Below, one piece after another: positions 29,395 through 38,493 of a stretch of DNA of 64,000 nt. The notes beneath the pieces were generated by a model, which saw only the letters and a list, made by a program, of their open reading frames with translations, had not been told where the DNA came from and searched no databases. Position numbers and translations under genes: made by a program. How positions within the stretch are numbered: position 1 is the stretch's first letter; every line of letters starts with the position of its first letter. This DNA comes from Microcoleus vaginatus WJT46-NPBG5 (lineage in GTDB: Bacteria; Cyanobacteriota; Cyanobacteriia; Cyanobacteriales; Oscillatoriaceae). The DNA lies in the NCBI GenBank assembly GCA_019359355.1, contig JAHHHM010000019.1:62001-126000 (forward strand), read 5' to 3'.

Positions 29395-30552
29395 GTGCGC
29401 TTGCCAAAAGCCCCATTAAAATTCTATTCCCCCAAAGGTTCGGTAGACACGCAAGATAGTCTGCCGAATTCTGTTATTTTAGAACTGCGAAAATCGCTAC
29501 TTTCATGGTATAGTCACAACCATCGAAATTTACCCTGGCGGCGCAGCCCTGAACCTTACAAAATTTGGGTGTCGGAGATTATGCTCCAACAGACGCAGGT
29601 AAAGACGGTGATCCCTTACTATGAGCGTTGGCTGGCAAAGTTTCCCAGCATTGAACATTTGGCAGCCGCAGACTTGCAGGATGTTTTGAAGGCTTGGCAA
29701 GGTTTGGGCTATTATGCCCGTGCGCGGAATCTCCACAAGGCATCGCAGGAGATTGTAGAGCGTCACGGGGGCGTGTTTCCCCACCGGCTGGAGGAAGTCT
29801 TAGCTTTACCTGGAATTGGGCGTACGACTGCCGGCGGCATTCTCAGCTTGGCATTTAATCTGCCGGTGGCAATTCTGGATGGGAATGTGAAGCGCGTTTT
29901 GGCGAGATTAATGGCGCTGCCGGTGCCGCCGGCGAAGGCAAGCAAGCAATTATGGCAGATGTCGGAAACGCTTCTCGATCCCGAAAATCCGCGAGATTTC
30001 AACCAAGCATTGATGGATTTAGGCGCAACGATCTGCACGCCGCACAATCCAGCTTGCCTACTTTGTCCTTGGCAGTCTCACTGTGAGGCTTATAATTTAG
30101 GGATGCAATCAGAGCTACCCATGCGAGAAGTTTCTGCTCCTATCCCCCATAAAATTATTGGTGTTGCCGTCATCTGGAATGACGAAAGAAAGATTTTGAT
30201 TGATAAGCGCCGGCAAAGTGGACTGCTGGGCGGCTTATGGGAATTTCCCGGCGGTAAATTAGAGGAAGGGGAAACGCTGGAAGCCTGTATTCAGCGCGAG
30301 ATTCAGGAAGAGTTGGCGATTGATATTGAAGTAGGCGAACATTTAATCACGATTGAACACGCGTACACTCATTTTCGGGTGACGCTAAATGTTTATCACT
30401 GCCGGCACCTTAGCGGGATTCCTCAGCCTTTGGAGTGTGATGAAATTCGCTGGGTAACGTTGGATGAGATTGATCAATATCCGTTTCCCACAGCGAATGT
30501 CAAGATTATTGAGGCATTGCGTCAGTATGTGGGGAAGGGGACTGATTCATAG
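29395..30552 (+). CDS. mutY: A/G-specific adenine glycosylase MutY with Nudix domain
   Basis: 385 aa, GTG start. It removes adenine mispaired with 8-oxoguanine. The catalytic Glu is in MLQQTQV, the HhH element in LPGIGRTTAGGI, the catalytic Asp in LDGNVKRVLARL, and the 4Fe-4S ligands in CTPHNPACLLCPWQSHC. The C-terminal MutT-like domain (about 255-380) has a complete Nudix box (GGKLEEGETLEACIQREIQEE), whereas the C-terminal domain of typical MutY has lost it. A nucleotide pyrophosphohydrolase activity in the same chain is therefore possible. The gene sits 17 bp after the DUF760 gene. Confidence 0.93.
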   Translation: MRLPKAPLKFYSPKGSVDTQDSLPNSVILELRKSLLSWYSHNHRNLPWRRSPEPYKIWVSEIMLQQTQVKTVIPYYERWLAKFPSIEHLAAADLQDVLKAWQGLGYYARARNLHKASQEIVERHGGVFPHRLEEVLALPGIGRTTAGGILSLAFNLPVAILDGNVKRVLARLMALPVPPAKASKQLWQMSETLLDPENPRDFNQALMDLGATICTPHNPACLLCPWQSHCEAYNLGMQSELPMREVSAPIPHKIIGVAVIWNDERKILIDKRRQSGLLGGLWEFPGGKLEEGETLEACIQREIQEELAIDIEVGEHLITIEHAYTHFRVTLNVYHCRHLSGIPQPLECDEIRWVTLDEIDQYPFPTANVKIIEALRQYVGKGTDS

Positions 30553-30757
30553 AATTTTGGAATTTAAGTTGATTGTTGATCATCGCTAAAATTGTTTAAA
30601 TTATTAGCAACTTTCCCATATAAAAAACAGAGTTTTATATAACTGAGATATCAGGAGAAGATGCCATCGTCGGCAAACTTGAGCAAGCTGTTTATGTCTG
30701 CAACCTAGAATATCTTGTGTTAGGAAAACTTGTTTGGTTTCAGTAATTGAATGATTC

Positions 30758-30780
30758 AGGGCGAAGCTTGTGTTCGCCCT
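30758..30780 (-). terminator. Hairpin downstream of the CAP-RTX gene
   Basis: Perfect 8-bp stem AGGGCGAA / TTCGCCCT with a 7-base loop, 21 bp after the minus-strand stop at 30801. It also lies downstream of plus-strand mutY (ends 30552), so it may serve both. Confidence 0.55.
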
Positions 30781-30800
30781 ATCAGATGGAAAGATGCAGT

Positions 30801-31859
30801 TTAAACTGCTAGAAAATCACTAGAATTGAGTAAAGAAGCCGCAACACCGGGGAGTACAGCCAATAATTGACCCGTCGTGACATTGATAATCTGGGTTTCT
30901 AATTGGCTATCTTGAACGTATTCATCGAAGCCTTGAATCAACTGAAGATTGGCAAAAGATAAGCCTGCCGGCAACCCGATAAAATCTTCTACATCGGTGT
31001 AGTAAATAATATCAGGAGCATCGCCTCGCAAAACATAGACATCAGCACCGGCACCCCCAATTAAAGTATCTGCACCTAAGTCTCCATAGAGGTAGTCATT
31101 ACCGGCTTCTCCAAAAAGCGAGTCATTGTCTTGTCCTCCATGTACGGTGTCGTTACCATCTCCGCCATAGACTTGATCGTTCCCTTTGTTGCCGTTTACC
31201 ATCAGATCATCACCGGCACCTGCCATCACAATATCTTCATTTTGACCACCCAGAATTATGTCGTTACCGGCATCGCCATTCACAATATCGTTGCCAATAT
31301 TGCCGTTTGCATAGTCATCGCCGGCAGCACCACTCACCGTATCATTGCCGCCTAATCCTAAGATAATGTCATTGCCGGTGCCGCCTGTGAGTACCTCGCT
31401 GCCATCAGTTCCGATGCTTTGAATGGGTGTGACTGGTGTTGGAGAAACCCCCGTACCTTTTCCAAAAACTTGTGTCCAGTAGTAGTTCCAATTTGTGCTG
31501 CCGGTATCGTTGGCGAGATAGTAGAAACCCACCCCGATTTCGTTAATATTAGGGTTAAGAATGTTTTCCCGATGCCCGGAACTATTCATCCAACCTTGTA
31601 TCGCTGCTTCCGGTGTGGAATAGCCGGCCCCAATATTTTCCCAGCCTGAGAAACCTTGATACCCTGCGGCTTGATTGCGAGTCGATGCTGTAGAACCATC
31701 TAATCCTGCATGATTGAAATAGTCTTGCAGCGCCATCTCCTGGCTGTGACCTTGAGCGGAAGTTGTCAACTGGCTGTTTAATTGTAGTGCCGGCAAACCT
31801 GCTTTACTGCGCTCAATGTTGGTGAGTTCTACAATTCGATCAATAAACGCTTGACTCAT
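30801..31859 (-). CDS. CAP (SCP-like) domain protein with RTX calcium-binding repeats
   Basis: 352 aa. The N-terminal CAP domain (about 5-140) carries HSQEMALQDYFNHAG, WENIGAG and SSGHRENILNP. From about 155 to 275 there are roughly a dozen GGxGNDxxx nonapeptides (such as GGTGNDIILG and GGDGNDTVHG) that bind calcium outside the cell. A C-terminal unique tail follows. There is no N-terminal signal peptide, so type I secretion through the RTX C-terminus is expected. The exact extracellular role is unknown; CAP domains in bacteria are mostly uncharacterised. Confidence 0.92.
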   Translation of the reverse strand: MSQAFIDRIVELTNIERSKAGLPALQLNSQLTTSAQGHSQEMALQDYFNHAGLDGSTASTRNQAAGYQGFSGWENIGAGYSTPEAAIQGWMNSSGHRENILNPNINEIGVGFYYLANDTGSTNWNYYWTQVFGKGTGVSPTPVTPIQSIGTDGSEVLTGGTGNDIILGLGGNDTVSGAAGDDYANGNIGNDIVNGDAGNDIILGGQNEDIVMAGAGDDLMVNGNKGNDQVYGGDGNDTVHGGQDNDSLFGEAGNDYLYGDLGADTLIGGAGADVYVLRGDAPDIIYYTDVEDFIGLPAGLSFANLQLIQGFDEYVQDSQLETQIINVTTGQLLAVLPGVAASLLNSSDFLAV

Positions 31860-32224
31860 AAGAAATGACCTTTTCTGCCTACAAACGGTTAGTTTTTGAA
31901 AGGCAGACGCACACTGTCATCAATTATTCAGAAATCATTACCGCTCTCGAAGCGCTGGCAATTTTAAAGGTTTCTGAACATCCTTTGCCTGCCAATTATA
32001 GCCCAATATATAAAAGTTGCAAATTTGACTATTTTTAGAAAATTGCAGAGTTTTGCCGATAAGCCCGGTTTTTAAGCAGTTAGAGGGGTTGCCGGCAAAT
32101 GGAGAAACCACTTGCAGATGCTCCGATATCACCAAAATCACAAACATTGGCCGGCTTGCCACCAGTAGAGCGGATGCGGGATACCTTACTATTTTATCGC
32201 GGCGATTTTTAATTGCTTAAATAC
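31860..32224. other. Intergenic region between CAP-RTX and moaB genes
   Basis: 365 bp upstream of the CAP-RTX gene. No supported gene; a 74-codon minus frame here has no start context or domain. It should hold the CAP-RTX promoter. Confidence 0.5.
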
Positions 32225-32734
32225 TTAAGAAGTTTGACGCAATTGTTTGACTAAATGAATAATTTCAGGTACAATTATTTTCTCAAGAGCGAGCTTCACC
32301 GCACCCGACGAACCGGGAATCGAAAAGACTAATTTAGATTGAAAAACCCCAGCAATCGCACGCGAAGCAATGGCACGCGATCCTATTTCTTGATAGCTTA
32401 ACCAGCGAAATATCTCGCCAAACCCAGGCAAAGTTTTTTCTAATAAGCCGGCAATCGCATCATACGTTGTATCTCGCTTAGCGATGCCGGTGCCACCATT
32501 AAAAATTACAACATCTAAATCAGCACGAGCGCTTAACGCTTGCAGCCGTGCTTGAATTTGTTCAGGCTCATCTTTAACGATGGTGTACGCTCCCACTGTA
32601 TGGCCGGCATCAATCAGCAACTGCTGAATCAACTGGCCACTTTTGTCAGTTTCCAGGGAGCGTGTATCACTAACCGTAATGACAGCACAATTCACTGTCA
32701 TTTTATCGGAGTCGGGGTGAGGAATTTCCACCAT
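32225..32734 (-). CDS. moaB: Molybdenum cofactor biosynthesis protein MoaB/Mog family
   Basis: 169 aa from the ATG at 32734; a GTG at 32749 would add five residues. It catalyses or assists adenylylation of molybdopterin. Motifs: CAVITVSDTR, the substrate-binding FNGGTGIAKRDTTYD (GGTG.xxRD) and SIPGSSGAVKLALEKIIVPE. A single MoaB domain without MoeA fusion. psb28 lies upstream on the same strand with a 120-bp gap. Confidence 0.9.
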   Translation of the reverse strand: MVEIPHPDSDKMTVNCAVITVSDTRSLETDKSGQLIQQLLIDAGHTVGAYTIVKDEPEQIQARLQALSARADLDVVIFNGGTGIAKRDTTYDAIAGLLEKTLPGFGEIFRWLSYQEIGSRAIASRAIAGVFQSKLVFSIPGSSGAVKLALEKIIVPEIIHLVKQLRQTS

Positions 32735-32856
32735 CGCATTCACCAGCACTAAGCCAGAATATAACGTTCTGAAGTCACGATTGAGAATTTTTTCGTCATT
32801 CTTGATTTTTTATTTTCTGGGAACTGGGGCAAATAGCCCTTAAGTTCGCCTGTCAA

Positions 32857-33192
32857 TCAAGATTTTGTGAAACCTAAATCATTTTCTTCAGCATAGCGTT
32901 CCATGAACCGCATAAACCGTTCCCAATCAGCCGGCGATCTCATCACATAAATCGCTTCTAAGGCTTCAGGTTTGCCGTTGACAAATGTAGCTTTAACTTC
33001 CCGTGTGTAAAGTTCGCCTTCTTCATCAATCAAGTACATCCCCGTAATCTCATCGGTGCTATCTTGACTAAGCGCCTTCGGATTTTGAAAATAAAACGTA
33101 GCAGCTCCATTGCTGCCATCACGAGAACGAGTCAGCCGCACATCAGGCACCGCGTCTTCTGTGATTCCCTTTGAAAATTGTATGTGAGCCAT
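32857..33192 (-). CDS. psb28: Photosystem II assembly protein Psb28
   Basis: 111 aa from the ATG at 33192 ([20 protein letters not shown]); an open frame to 33279 adds non-homologous residues. A soluble factor that binds the CP47/RC47 assembly intermediate on the stromal/cytosolic side during PSII biogenesis and repair. Diagnostic motifs: [19 protein letters not shown], and the C-terminal [18 protein letters not shown]. Confidence 0.96.
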   Translation of the reverse strand: MAHIQFSKGITEDAVPDVRLTRSRDGSNGAATFYFQNPKALSQDSTDEITGMYLIDEEGELYTREVKATFVNGKPEALEAIYVMRSPADWERFMRFMERYAEENDLGFTKS

Positions 33193-33333
33193 AATTGGGC
33201 AATCAAACTTTATAGAAGGGCAATGTAAGTATCTTTCCATCATAAAACTCAAGGGCGCACACAGCAGTACGCCCTTCATTTCTTGATCCCCGGTTTAGTG
33301 GGATCGACAGGAGCGAGCAGTCCCACCGCCCAA

Positions 33334-34827
33334 TTAAGCAGTAACGATATAGCTAGAGTTGATTGCACTCGCGTTGCCGGTGGCAACCAACGCCTGATAA
33401 GCAAGTGCTGCAACCTCTGCGCGGGTAATATCCCGCATCGGGTTGAGTTGTTTGACTTGCGGATAATTAACGACAATGCGTTTTTCAGTGGCAGATGCCA
33501 CTTTATCTGTGGCATAGCTGGGAATCTGAGCACGATCACTGTAAACTAACAGCGAATTTGGATTGCCCCCGCCCAGTTGCAAACCACTCATCAAAGACAC
33601 AATTGCCTGCACGCGAGTCAAATTATCATTGGGGCGAAACGTACCATCTGGAAACCCAGAGATAAAGCCCATCTCACTTGCCTTTTTAATCGCAGAGTAG
33701 CCCCAAAAATCAATCCCGATATCCGAGAATGTGATCGCCGGTTTCTGCGCCGGCAGGTTGAAAGTCTTAGCAACCAAGGCGGCATATTGGGCGCGAGTTA
33801 TATTTGCTTCTGGCTTGTAGGTGCCATCGGGGAAACCGCTGATAAACCCTTTGCTGACCATTGCCTGGATGAACGCTTGCGCCCAGTGACCGGCAATATC
33901 TTTTAAGCTGACAGATCCTGGTGCCGGCGTTGGGGTTGGAGTCGGGGTGGGACTGGGCACGGTACTAGACACAAAATCCACCAATCCCTTGACTCGCGTC
34001 GGATTTAGCTGATTTCCCACAGAAATGAGCTGGGTTGATGTGGCATTTTGCAGATCGTACAGGCCATTACCGCGCAGGATATTGCCACCGGGATCTTGAC
34101 TGTTGCCCAAGTCAGGGAAGGATTTAACCGAGACATTGATACCATCTTGCTGATTTTTCTCGATTAAATTTTTGCGGAGTACCGGCCTTGCTTCACCATT
34201 GAGTACCAAACCGATCCGATTGTCGAATATTTGATTATCTGCCACCAAGGGGGCGGCATTTTCACCGATGGCTAGCCCGAAACCTGTTTTTTTAAAGACG
34301 TTGCGTCGTACTTCCCCCTTGGCAGTCCGCACAAAGGAAATGCCATTGCCGATATTCTGGACAAAAATATTATCAATGACGAGGGGCTGGGCCGTGCCGG
34401 TGGCGTAGACTCCTTCACGGGCGCAATTGGTAAAGGTATTGTTAGCAATTGTGGGATTTGTTGATTCCACCCAGACGCCGGTGCCGCGAGAGGCGGAATT
34501 TGTAACGGTTACTCCCCGCAGTTGGGCTTGATTTTCTAGCCGAAGTGTGATGTTTTGATCTGAAAATGTCGGGCTTTTATAAACTCCACTGCCCTCAATT
34601 AAAATATCGCTGCCTTTTTTGGCTTCGTTGCCGACAACTGTAACCCCGGATGGGATAAGAAGGGGAAACACTTCACCACCGGCAACCCTGTAAGTCCCGG
34701 CAGCTAACTGAATGGTGGTGCCGGTTGGTGCTTGCTTAAGGGCTTTAGAAAGCGTTTTGAAAGGGGCAGACTGTGTGCCGGCAGCAGAATCGTTCCCGCC
34801 GGCTGGGTTGACGTAAAGCGTGGACAT
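33334..34827 (-). CDS. DUF1565 beta-helix protein with SLH domains
   Basis: 497 aa. Residues 1-295 form a DUF1565/pectate-lyase-like right-handed beta-helix that begins MSTLYVNPAGGNDSAAGTQS and has many N-x-F/I repeats. A Pro/Thr-rich spacer (SPTPTPTPTPAPG) is followed by three SLH repeats (about 310-490), each with a GFISGFPDGT.KP..ITRAQ core. SLH domains anchor proteins to the cell wall/S-layer or outer membrane. No classical signal peptide is evident at the chosen start. Substrate unknown; a surface carbohydrate-related role is inference. Confidence 0.9.
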   Translation of the reverse strand: MSTLYVNPAGGNDSAAGTQSAPFKTLSKALKQAPTGTTIQLAAGTYRVAGGEVFPLLIPSGVTVVGNEAKKGSDILIEGSGVYKSPTFSDQNITLRLENQAQLRGVTVTNSASRGTGVWVESTNPTIANNTFTNCAREGVYATGTAQPLVIDNIFVQNIGNGISFVRTAKGEVRRNVFKKTGFGLAIGENAAPLVADNQIFDNRIGLVLNGEARPVLRKNLIEKNQQDGINVSVKSFPDLGNSQDPGGNILRGNGLYDLQNATSTQLISVGNQLNPTRVKGLVDFVSSTVPSPTPTPTPTPAPGSVSLKDIAGHWAQAFIQAMVSKGFISGFPDGTYKPEANITRAQYAALVAKTFNLPAQKPAITFSDIGIDFWGYSAIKKASEMGFISGFPDGTFRPNDNLTRVQAIVSLMSGLQLGGGNPNSLLVYSDRAQIPSYATDKVASATEKRIVVNYPQVKQLNPMRDITRAEVAALAYQALVATGNASAINSSYIVTA

Positions 34828-35047
34828 AATTGTTCTGGCTACAGAATGGGTACAGGAAAATCACCCGGTTGAGGCGACAAATTAAGGATGTATTATTCGG
34901 GGCACCCTGCTCTCATCTGTAGAAATTAAATTTACTTATCGCGAAGAGATGTTGAGGGTTTCATCATTGAGAGGCCGGTGTCCCTTCAAGTCTGTAGTGA
35001 TTTCAATCGATTGCTCAGGCAATCCGGAAGGGTAAAGCGACGAACCT

Positions 35048-35080
35048 CTGTAGGGGCACGCTGCGCTAACGCGCCTACAG
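35048..35080. repeat. GTAGG...CCTAC inverted repeat (hairpin)
   Basis: CTGTAGG (35048-35054) and CCTACAG (35074-35080) with a GC-rich interior (GGCACGCTGCGCTAACGCG). A common type of cyanobacterial palindromic intergenic element; it lies just beyond the minus-strand gene ending at 35094 and may act as its terminator. Confidence 0.5.
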
Positions 35081-35093
35081 ATTTGGCTGCCGG

Positions 35094-35792
35094 TTATTTT
35101 TGATGCTTGAGCAGATCAGCATCTCCTGCTTGAGGAAGAGGTTTGCGCTTCGGTGTTTGTGGACGATCGGGTGCTGGATTCAGAGCCGGTGCCGGTTCGG
35201 CAATATTTTCATAATTGGGATTGAAGATCGTCACGAGAACTTGAATCAACGCATCCCGCTGGGTGCGATTCAACCGGCTAATGGCAGCCAGATCCTTCTC
35301 CATCGGGTTCTCTTGCAAAACATCCCGTCCCGGATACAACGTCTCTTCGATCAACTCATTTGCACCTAAATAGTCTGCCAGCGTGAGTTTCCAATCCAAC
35401 CGATAGTTAGGAGGACGCCCTTTTACATATATGTGATACCGGATCAAGCGACTGACGAGCGTGTTATCCGGATCGACTTGTCCTGTCTCCTTGTTGACAT
35501 AACTGTTTTCTAGGGGAAAATCTGGCAGGCGCTGGTATACTTGCGCCCCAGCCTCAACTGATTTGGCTTGCTGAGCAAAAACCGGCTGGGGGCGCAGCAT
35601 CCCAAAGCTTCCCAGTTCTTTCACTGCCGGTGCCATAAACGTCACAGCGACTGCAAGCACCGCTATAAGAGCCAAACGCCACCTTCGCTGCTGAGTGCTG
35701 AAAGCCGGCAGCCATTTGGTTTTAATCCATTGCTTCGGGATGCTTTTCCTCACTCGATCCCCACTTTCCGGTTGTAGCGCGTGCTTTCTCAA
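35094..35792 (-). CDS. Conserved cyanobacterial membrane-anchored protein, coupled to rpoZ
   Basis: 232 aa. A basic N-terminus is followed by one membrane segment/signal ([20 protein letters not shown], about 38-57) and a soluble domain containing [17 protein letters not shown] and [34 protein letters not shown] (one stretch). It ends in a Pro-rich tail. The start at 35792 is a TTG overlapping the rpoZ stop, so coupled translation is likely; a GTG 13 codons later is an alternative. I do not recognise a family with known function. Confidence 0.75.
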   Translation of the reverse strand: MRKHALQPESGDRVRKSIPKQWIKTKWLPAFSTQQRRWRLALIAVLAVAVTFMAPAVKELGSFGMLRPQPVFAQQAKSVEAGAQVYQRLPDFPLENSYVNKETGQVDPDNTLVSRLIRYHIYVKGRPPNYRLDWKLTLADYLGANELIEETLYPGRDVLQENPMEKDLAAISRLNRTQRDALIQVLVTIFNPNYENIAEPAPALNPAPDRPQTPKRKPLPQAGDADLLKHQK

Positions 35793-36052
35793 TCGCTTCT
35801 GTGTCTAGTCGCCGATAATTTTGTCGAGTCGCTAATAATTTCGTCGTGAGTCAGCTCATCCGACATCTCTATAATCGCTCGAAGCACCGGCTTCATCATC
35901 GGGTCATCTGGATTATCAAAGTCTTCAAAGCGCCGGCGTTTGGCGCGGTTAGCAACCTGCACTGTAATCCGGTAGCGATTGGATGCTGCACCAATCAGCT
36001 CTTCAGCCCGCCGCATCAGTTGAGTGGTATCAAAGGGAGAACGCTTAAGCAT
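35789..36052 (-). CDS. rpoZ: RNA polymerase omega subunit
   Basis: 87 aa from the ATG at 36052 ([20 protein letters not shown]). Cyanobacterial-type omega, which helps beta' assembly. The diagnostic core is [19 protein letters not shown] followed by [14 protein letters not shown] and AIIEMSDEL. The C-terminal end ([14 protein letters not shown]) is unique to this strain type. Its stop overlaps the start of the following membrane-protein gene. Confidence 0.95.
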   Translation of the reverse strand: MLKRSPFDTTQLMRRAEELIGAASNRYRITVQVANRAKRRRFEDFDNPDDPMMKPVLRAIIEMSDELTHDEIISDSTKLSATRHRSD

Positions 36053-36494
36053 AAAAATTTTGAGTTGTTGGACGCCCAATCTATTTTATCAGGTGTTTTC
36101 CAGAAGATTTTAGGGGTTCCGGACATCACCGCCCCATTCTCACTCAGATTTGGGCTGTTAATTTGAATTTCTTATGAAGCCCTTATAAAAACCGCTCTGG
36201 CTCTGACACTTAGTTTGCATTTTCCTAACTTACCGCCTACCCCATGCTATCCTTGCATGACTACTATGCAATGACCGCATCTTTTGGTAATTGTAAAGTT
36301 ACAATGCAATTTAGGTGCATATACTTTTAGGGGACAGGCGATGAAAGACCACATTAAGGGACATTTGTAGGAGAAAGCACTTTTTTCGCCAAATTTTATG
36401 TAGATTTTTCTAGTTAAATGAAGATTTGAAAACGATACAATCCAACGTTAGAGTCTAATTCAACTGGTTGTTACGTTAAAGTTGTGGTTCTTTC
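36053..36494. other. Intergenic region between divergent rpoZ and GDSL gene
   Basis: 442 bp. Contains promoters for both sides. No ORF or strong stem was found; the word ATGCAATG recurs at 36264 and 36301 with GCAT-type neighbours. Confidence 0.5.
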
Positions 36495-37217
36495 ATGCAA
36501 ACCCTAGAAATTCCTGTTTCTAAATCCTTACAGCAAACCAATCCCCACCCACTCAAGATCGTTGCTTTGGGGGATAGTATAGTCTATGGATTCGGCGATC
36601 CGGAAGGGGGCGGCTGGGTAGAACGGTTACGCCGGCGATGGATGTTCCCCGACAGCGCCGGCCACGTGCTTTATAATCTAGGCGTGCGCGGTGATAGCGT
36701 CCGTCAAGTCGCCGGACGGTTAGAAATGGAGTTCCGGCATCGCGGCGAACTCCGCAATCGATTACCGGATGTGCTGCTTCTATCTGTCGGCTTGAATGAT
36801 TCCGCTCGGCTATCCCGACCGAATGGGCGAAATTATATTGAGTTTGATGTGTTTCAAGCAGATTTGGCCAACTTGCTAGACCTGTCACAAAGGCTGTGTC
36901 CGGTATTGTTTGTTGGCATGGTGCCGGTGGATGAAACAAAGATGCCATTTTTAAATTGTTTCTACTACAATCACACCGATCAGTACCGTTACAAAGAAGC
37001 CACGCGGCAAGCTTGTTTAGACCGGCAAATTCCCTATCTAGACATTTTCGATCAGTGGATGGCTCGTGGCGAGGAATGGCAGAGATCGCGTTTAGGTGCG
37101 GATGGACTGCATCCAAATGTCGCCGGCTATCAAGCCTTACTGCAAGATGTTCTTAATTGGAAGCCGATTGCCGAACTGGCGGCAAAGAAACAAGAACCTC
37201 ATTTTGTTAATTTTTAA
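36495..37217 (+). CDS. GDSL/SGNH-type hydrolase
   Basis: 240 aa. Block I is IVALGDSIVYGFGDPEGGGW (nucleophile Ser), block II NLGVRGDSV (Gly), block III LLSVGLNDS (Asn) and block V GADGLHPNVAGY (Asp-His). The lipase/esterase substrate is unknown. No signal peptide, so cytosolic. It precedes the ABC operon by 81 bp on the same strand; whether they are cotranscribed is not clear. Confidence 0.92.
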   Translation: MQTLEIPVSKSLQQTNPHPLKIVALGDSIVYGFGDPEGGGWVERLRRRWMFPDSAGHVLYNLGVRGDSVRQVAGRLEMEFRHRGELRNRLPDVLLLSVGLNDSARLSRPNGRNYIEFDVFQADLANLLDLSQRLCPVLFVGMVPVDETKMPFLNCFYYNHTDQYRYKEATRQACLDRQIPYLDIFDQWMARGEEWQRSRLGADGLHPNVAGYQALLQDVLNWKPIAELAAKKQEPHFVNF

Positions 37218-37298
37218 GGGCGAATCACTCATCGTTGATCACGATTAGCGTAGAGTCATTAGCCGCAAACAAATGACAATTTAAAAGCTAGACTCTAA

Positions 37299-38420
37299 AT
37301 GATTGAAGTTGAGCATTTAAGCAAAATCTACGGCTCGACAGCGGCAATTCAAGATGTCACCTTTGCCGTGCCGCCAGGAGAAATTTTAGGGTTTTTGGGT
37401 CCTAATGGAGCCGGAAAAACAACAACGATGCGGATTTTGGCTGGATATCTGCCGGCCACAACCGGAACCGCTCGAATTGCCGGTTTTGAAGTGCATGAAG
37501 ATTCAATGGCAGTGCGGCAGCGGATCGGTTATCTGCCGGAACTCCCGCCGCTTTACCCGCAAATGACGGTTGAGGGATTTTTGTATTTTGTGGCGCGGCT
37601 CAAACACGTGCCGGCAGGGGATCGCGACCGGCAAGTAGAATCAGCTTTGCAGCGTTGCAATCTCGTTGAAAAGCGCAGAGTTTTGATTCGCAAGCTTTCT
37701 AAAGGCTTCAAGCAGCGCGTCGGCATCGCTCAAGCCATTGTTCATGATCCGCCGGTGATTATTTTAGATGAACCCACCGTTGGACTTGATCCCCGCCAAA
37801 TTATCGATATGCGGCATTTGATCAAAAGTCTGGCCGGCGAACATACGATTATTCTTTCCACCCATATCTTGCCGGAAGTTAGCATGACGTGCAGCCGGTG
37901 GGCCATTATCAATCGTGGGCGCGTCGTGGCTACGGATACCTCAGACAGCGCCGCCGGTTATGAATTGGAGTTAGAAGGAGATATCGCGGAAGCTCAGCAC
38001 CGGCTGCAAGCCATACCGGGCGTGATTTCGGTCGAACCGATCCGCACAGAACGCGCCTTGGAAAATCGCCACCGGCTGCGTGTATTATCCCGATCTGGGA
38101 TTGAACCGGCACCGGACATTGTAGCGGCGTTAGTGGCCGCAGGGCAGAATTTATACGAAATGCGACGCACGCGCAGCAGCCTGGAAGATGTATTTTTAGA
38201 AGTGACCAGAGAAGAAGAACCACCGGCATCTTTATTTTCCGGGGGTGAACAAGCGCCAGAAACGCCAGAAGTCATAGAGAAGGGCCAGGAGTCGTCTGTC
38301 CAAGATTCGGGTGGGGAAATCGCCGCAGAAACGCTAGAAAGTGAATCTGCAGGTGTTGAAGCAGCGCCCAAGACACCAGAAAATGAGAATGACGATGTCC
38401 GCTCAGACCTGTGGGCGTGA
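37299..38420 (+). CDS. ABC transporter ATP-binding protein, GldA-like
   Basis: 373 aa. Walker A GPNGAGKTTT, signature LSKGFKQRVGIAQAI, Walker B VIILDEPTVGLD and the switch His in STHILPEV are all present. The best family fit is the GldA/NatA/ABC-2 group. After residue about 305 there is an acidic, Pro/Glu/Ser-rich extension (EEPPASLFSGGEQAPE...) absent from most homologues. It is first in an operon with an ABC-2 permease, a GldG protein and a DUF4340 protein, the module needed for gliding in Bacteroidetes; its role in cyanobacteria is not established. Confidence 0.92.
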   Translation: MIEVEHLSKIYGSTAAIQDVTFAVPPGEILGFLGPNGAGKTTTMRILAGYLPATTGTARIAGFEVHEDSMAVRQRIGYLPELPPLYPQMTVEGFLYFVARLKHVPAGDRDRQVESALQRCNLVEKRRVLIRKLSKGFKQRVGIAQAIVHDPPVIILDEPTVGLDPRQIIDMRHLIKSLAGEHTIILSTHILPEVSMTCSRWAIINRGRVVATDTSDSAAGYELELEGDIAEAQHRLQAIPGVISVEPIRTERALENRHRLRVLSRSGIEPAPDIVAALVAAGQNLYEMRRTRSSLEDVFLEVTREEEPPASLFSGGEQAPETPEVIEKGQESSVQDSGGEIAAETLESESAGVEAAPKTPENENDDVRSDLWA

Positions 38421-38493
38421 TGCCGGTGTAAAGCTCAGACAAGGGTAATTGATTTTGCCCAGCTGCATTTTGACTGTGAGAGCGGGGCTGTAA

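Noticed and set aside
31938-32162. 74-codon minus-strand frame between CAP-RTX and moaB
   Set aside because: No ribosome binding site, no domain, and composition like the surrounding non-coding DNA.
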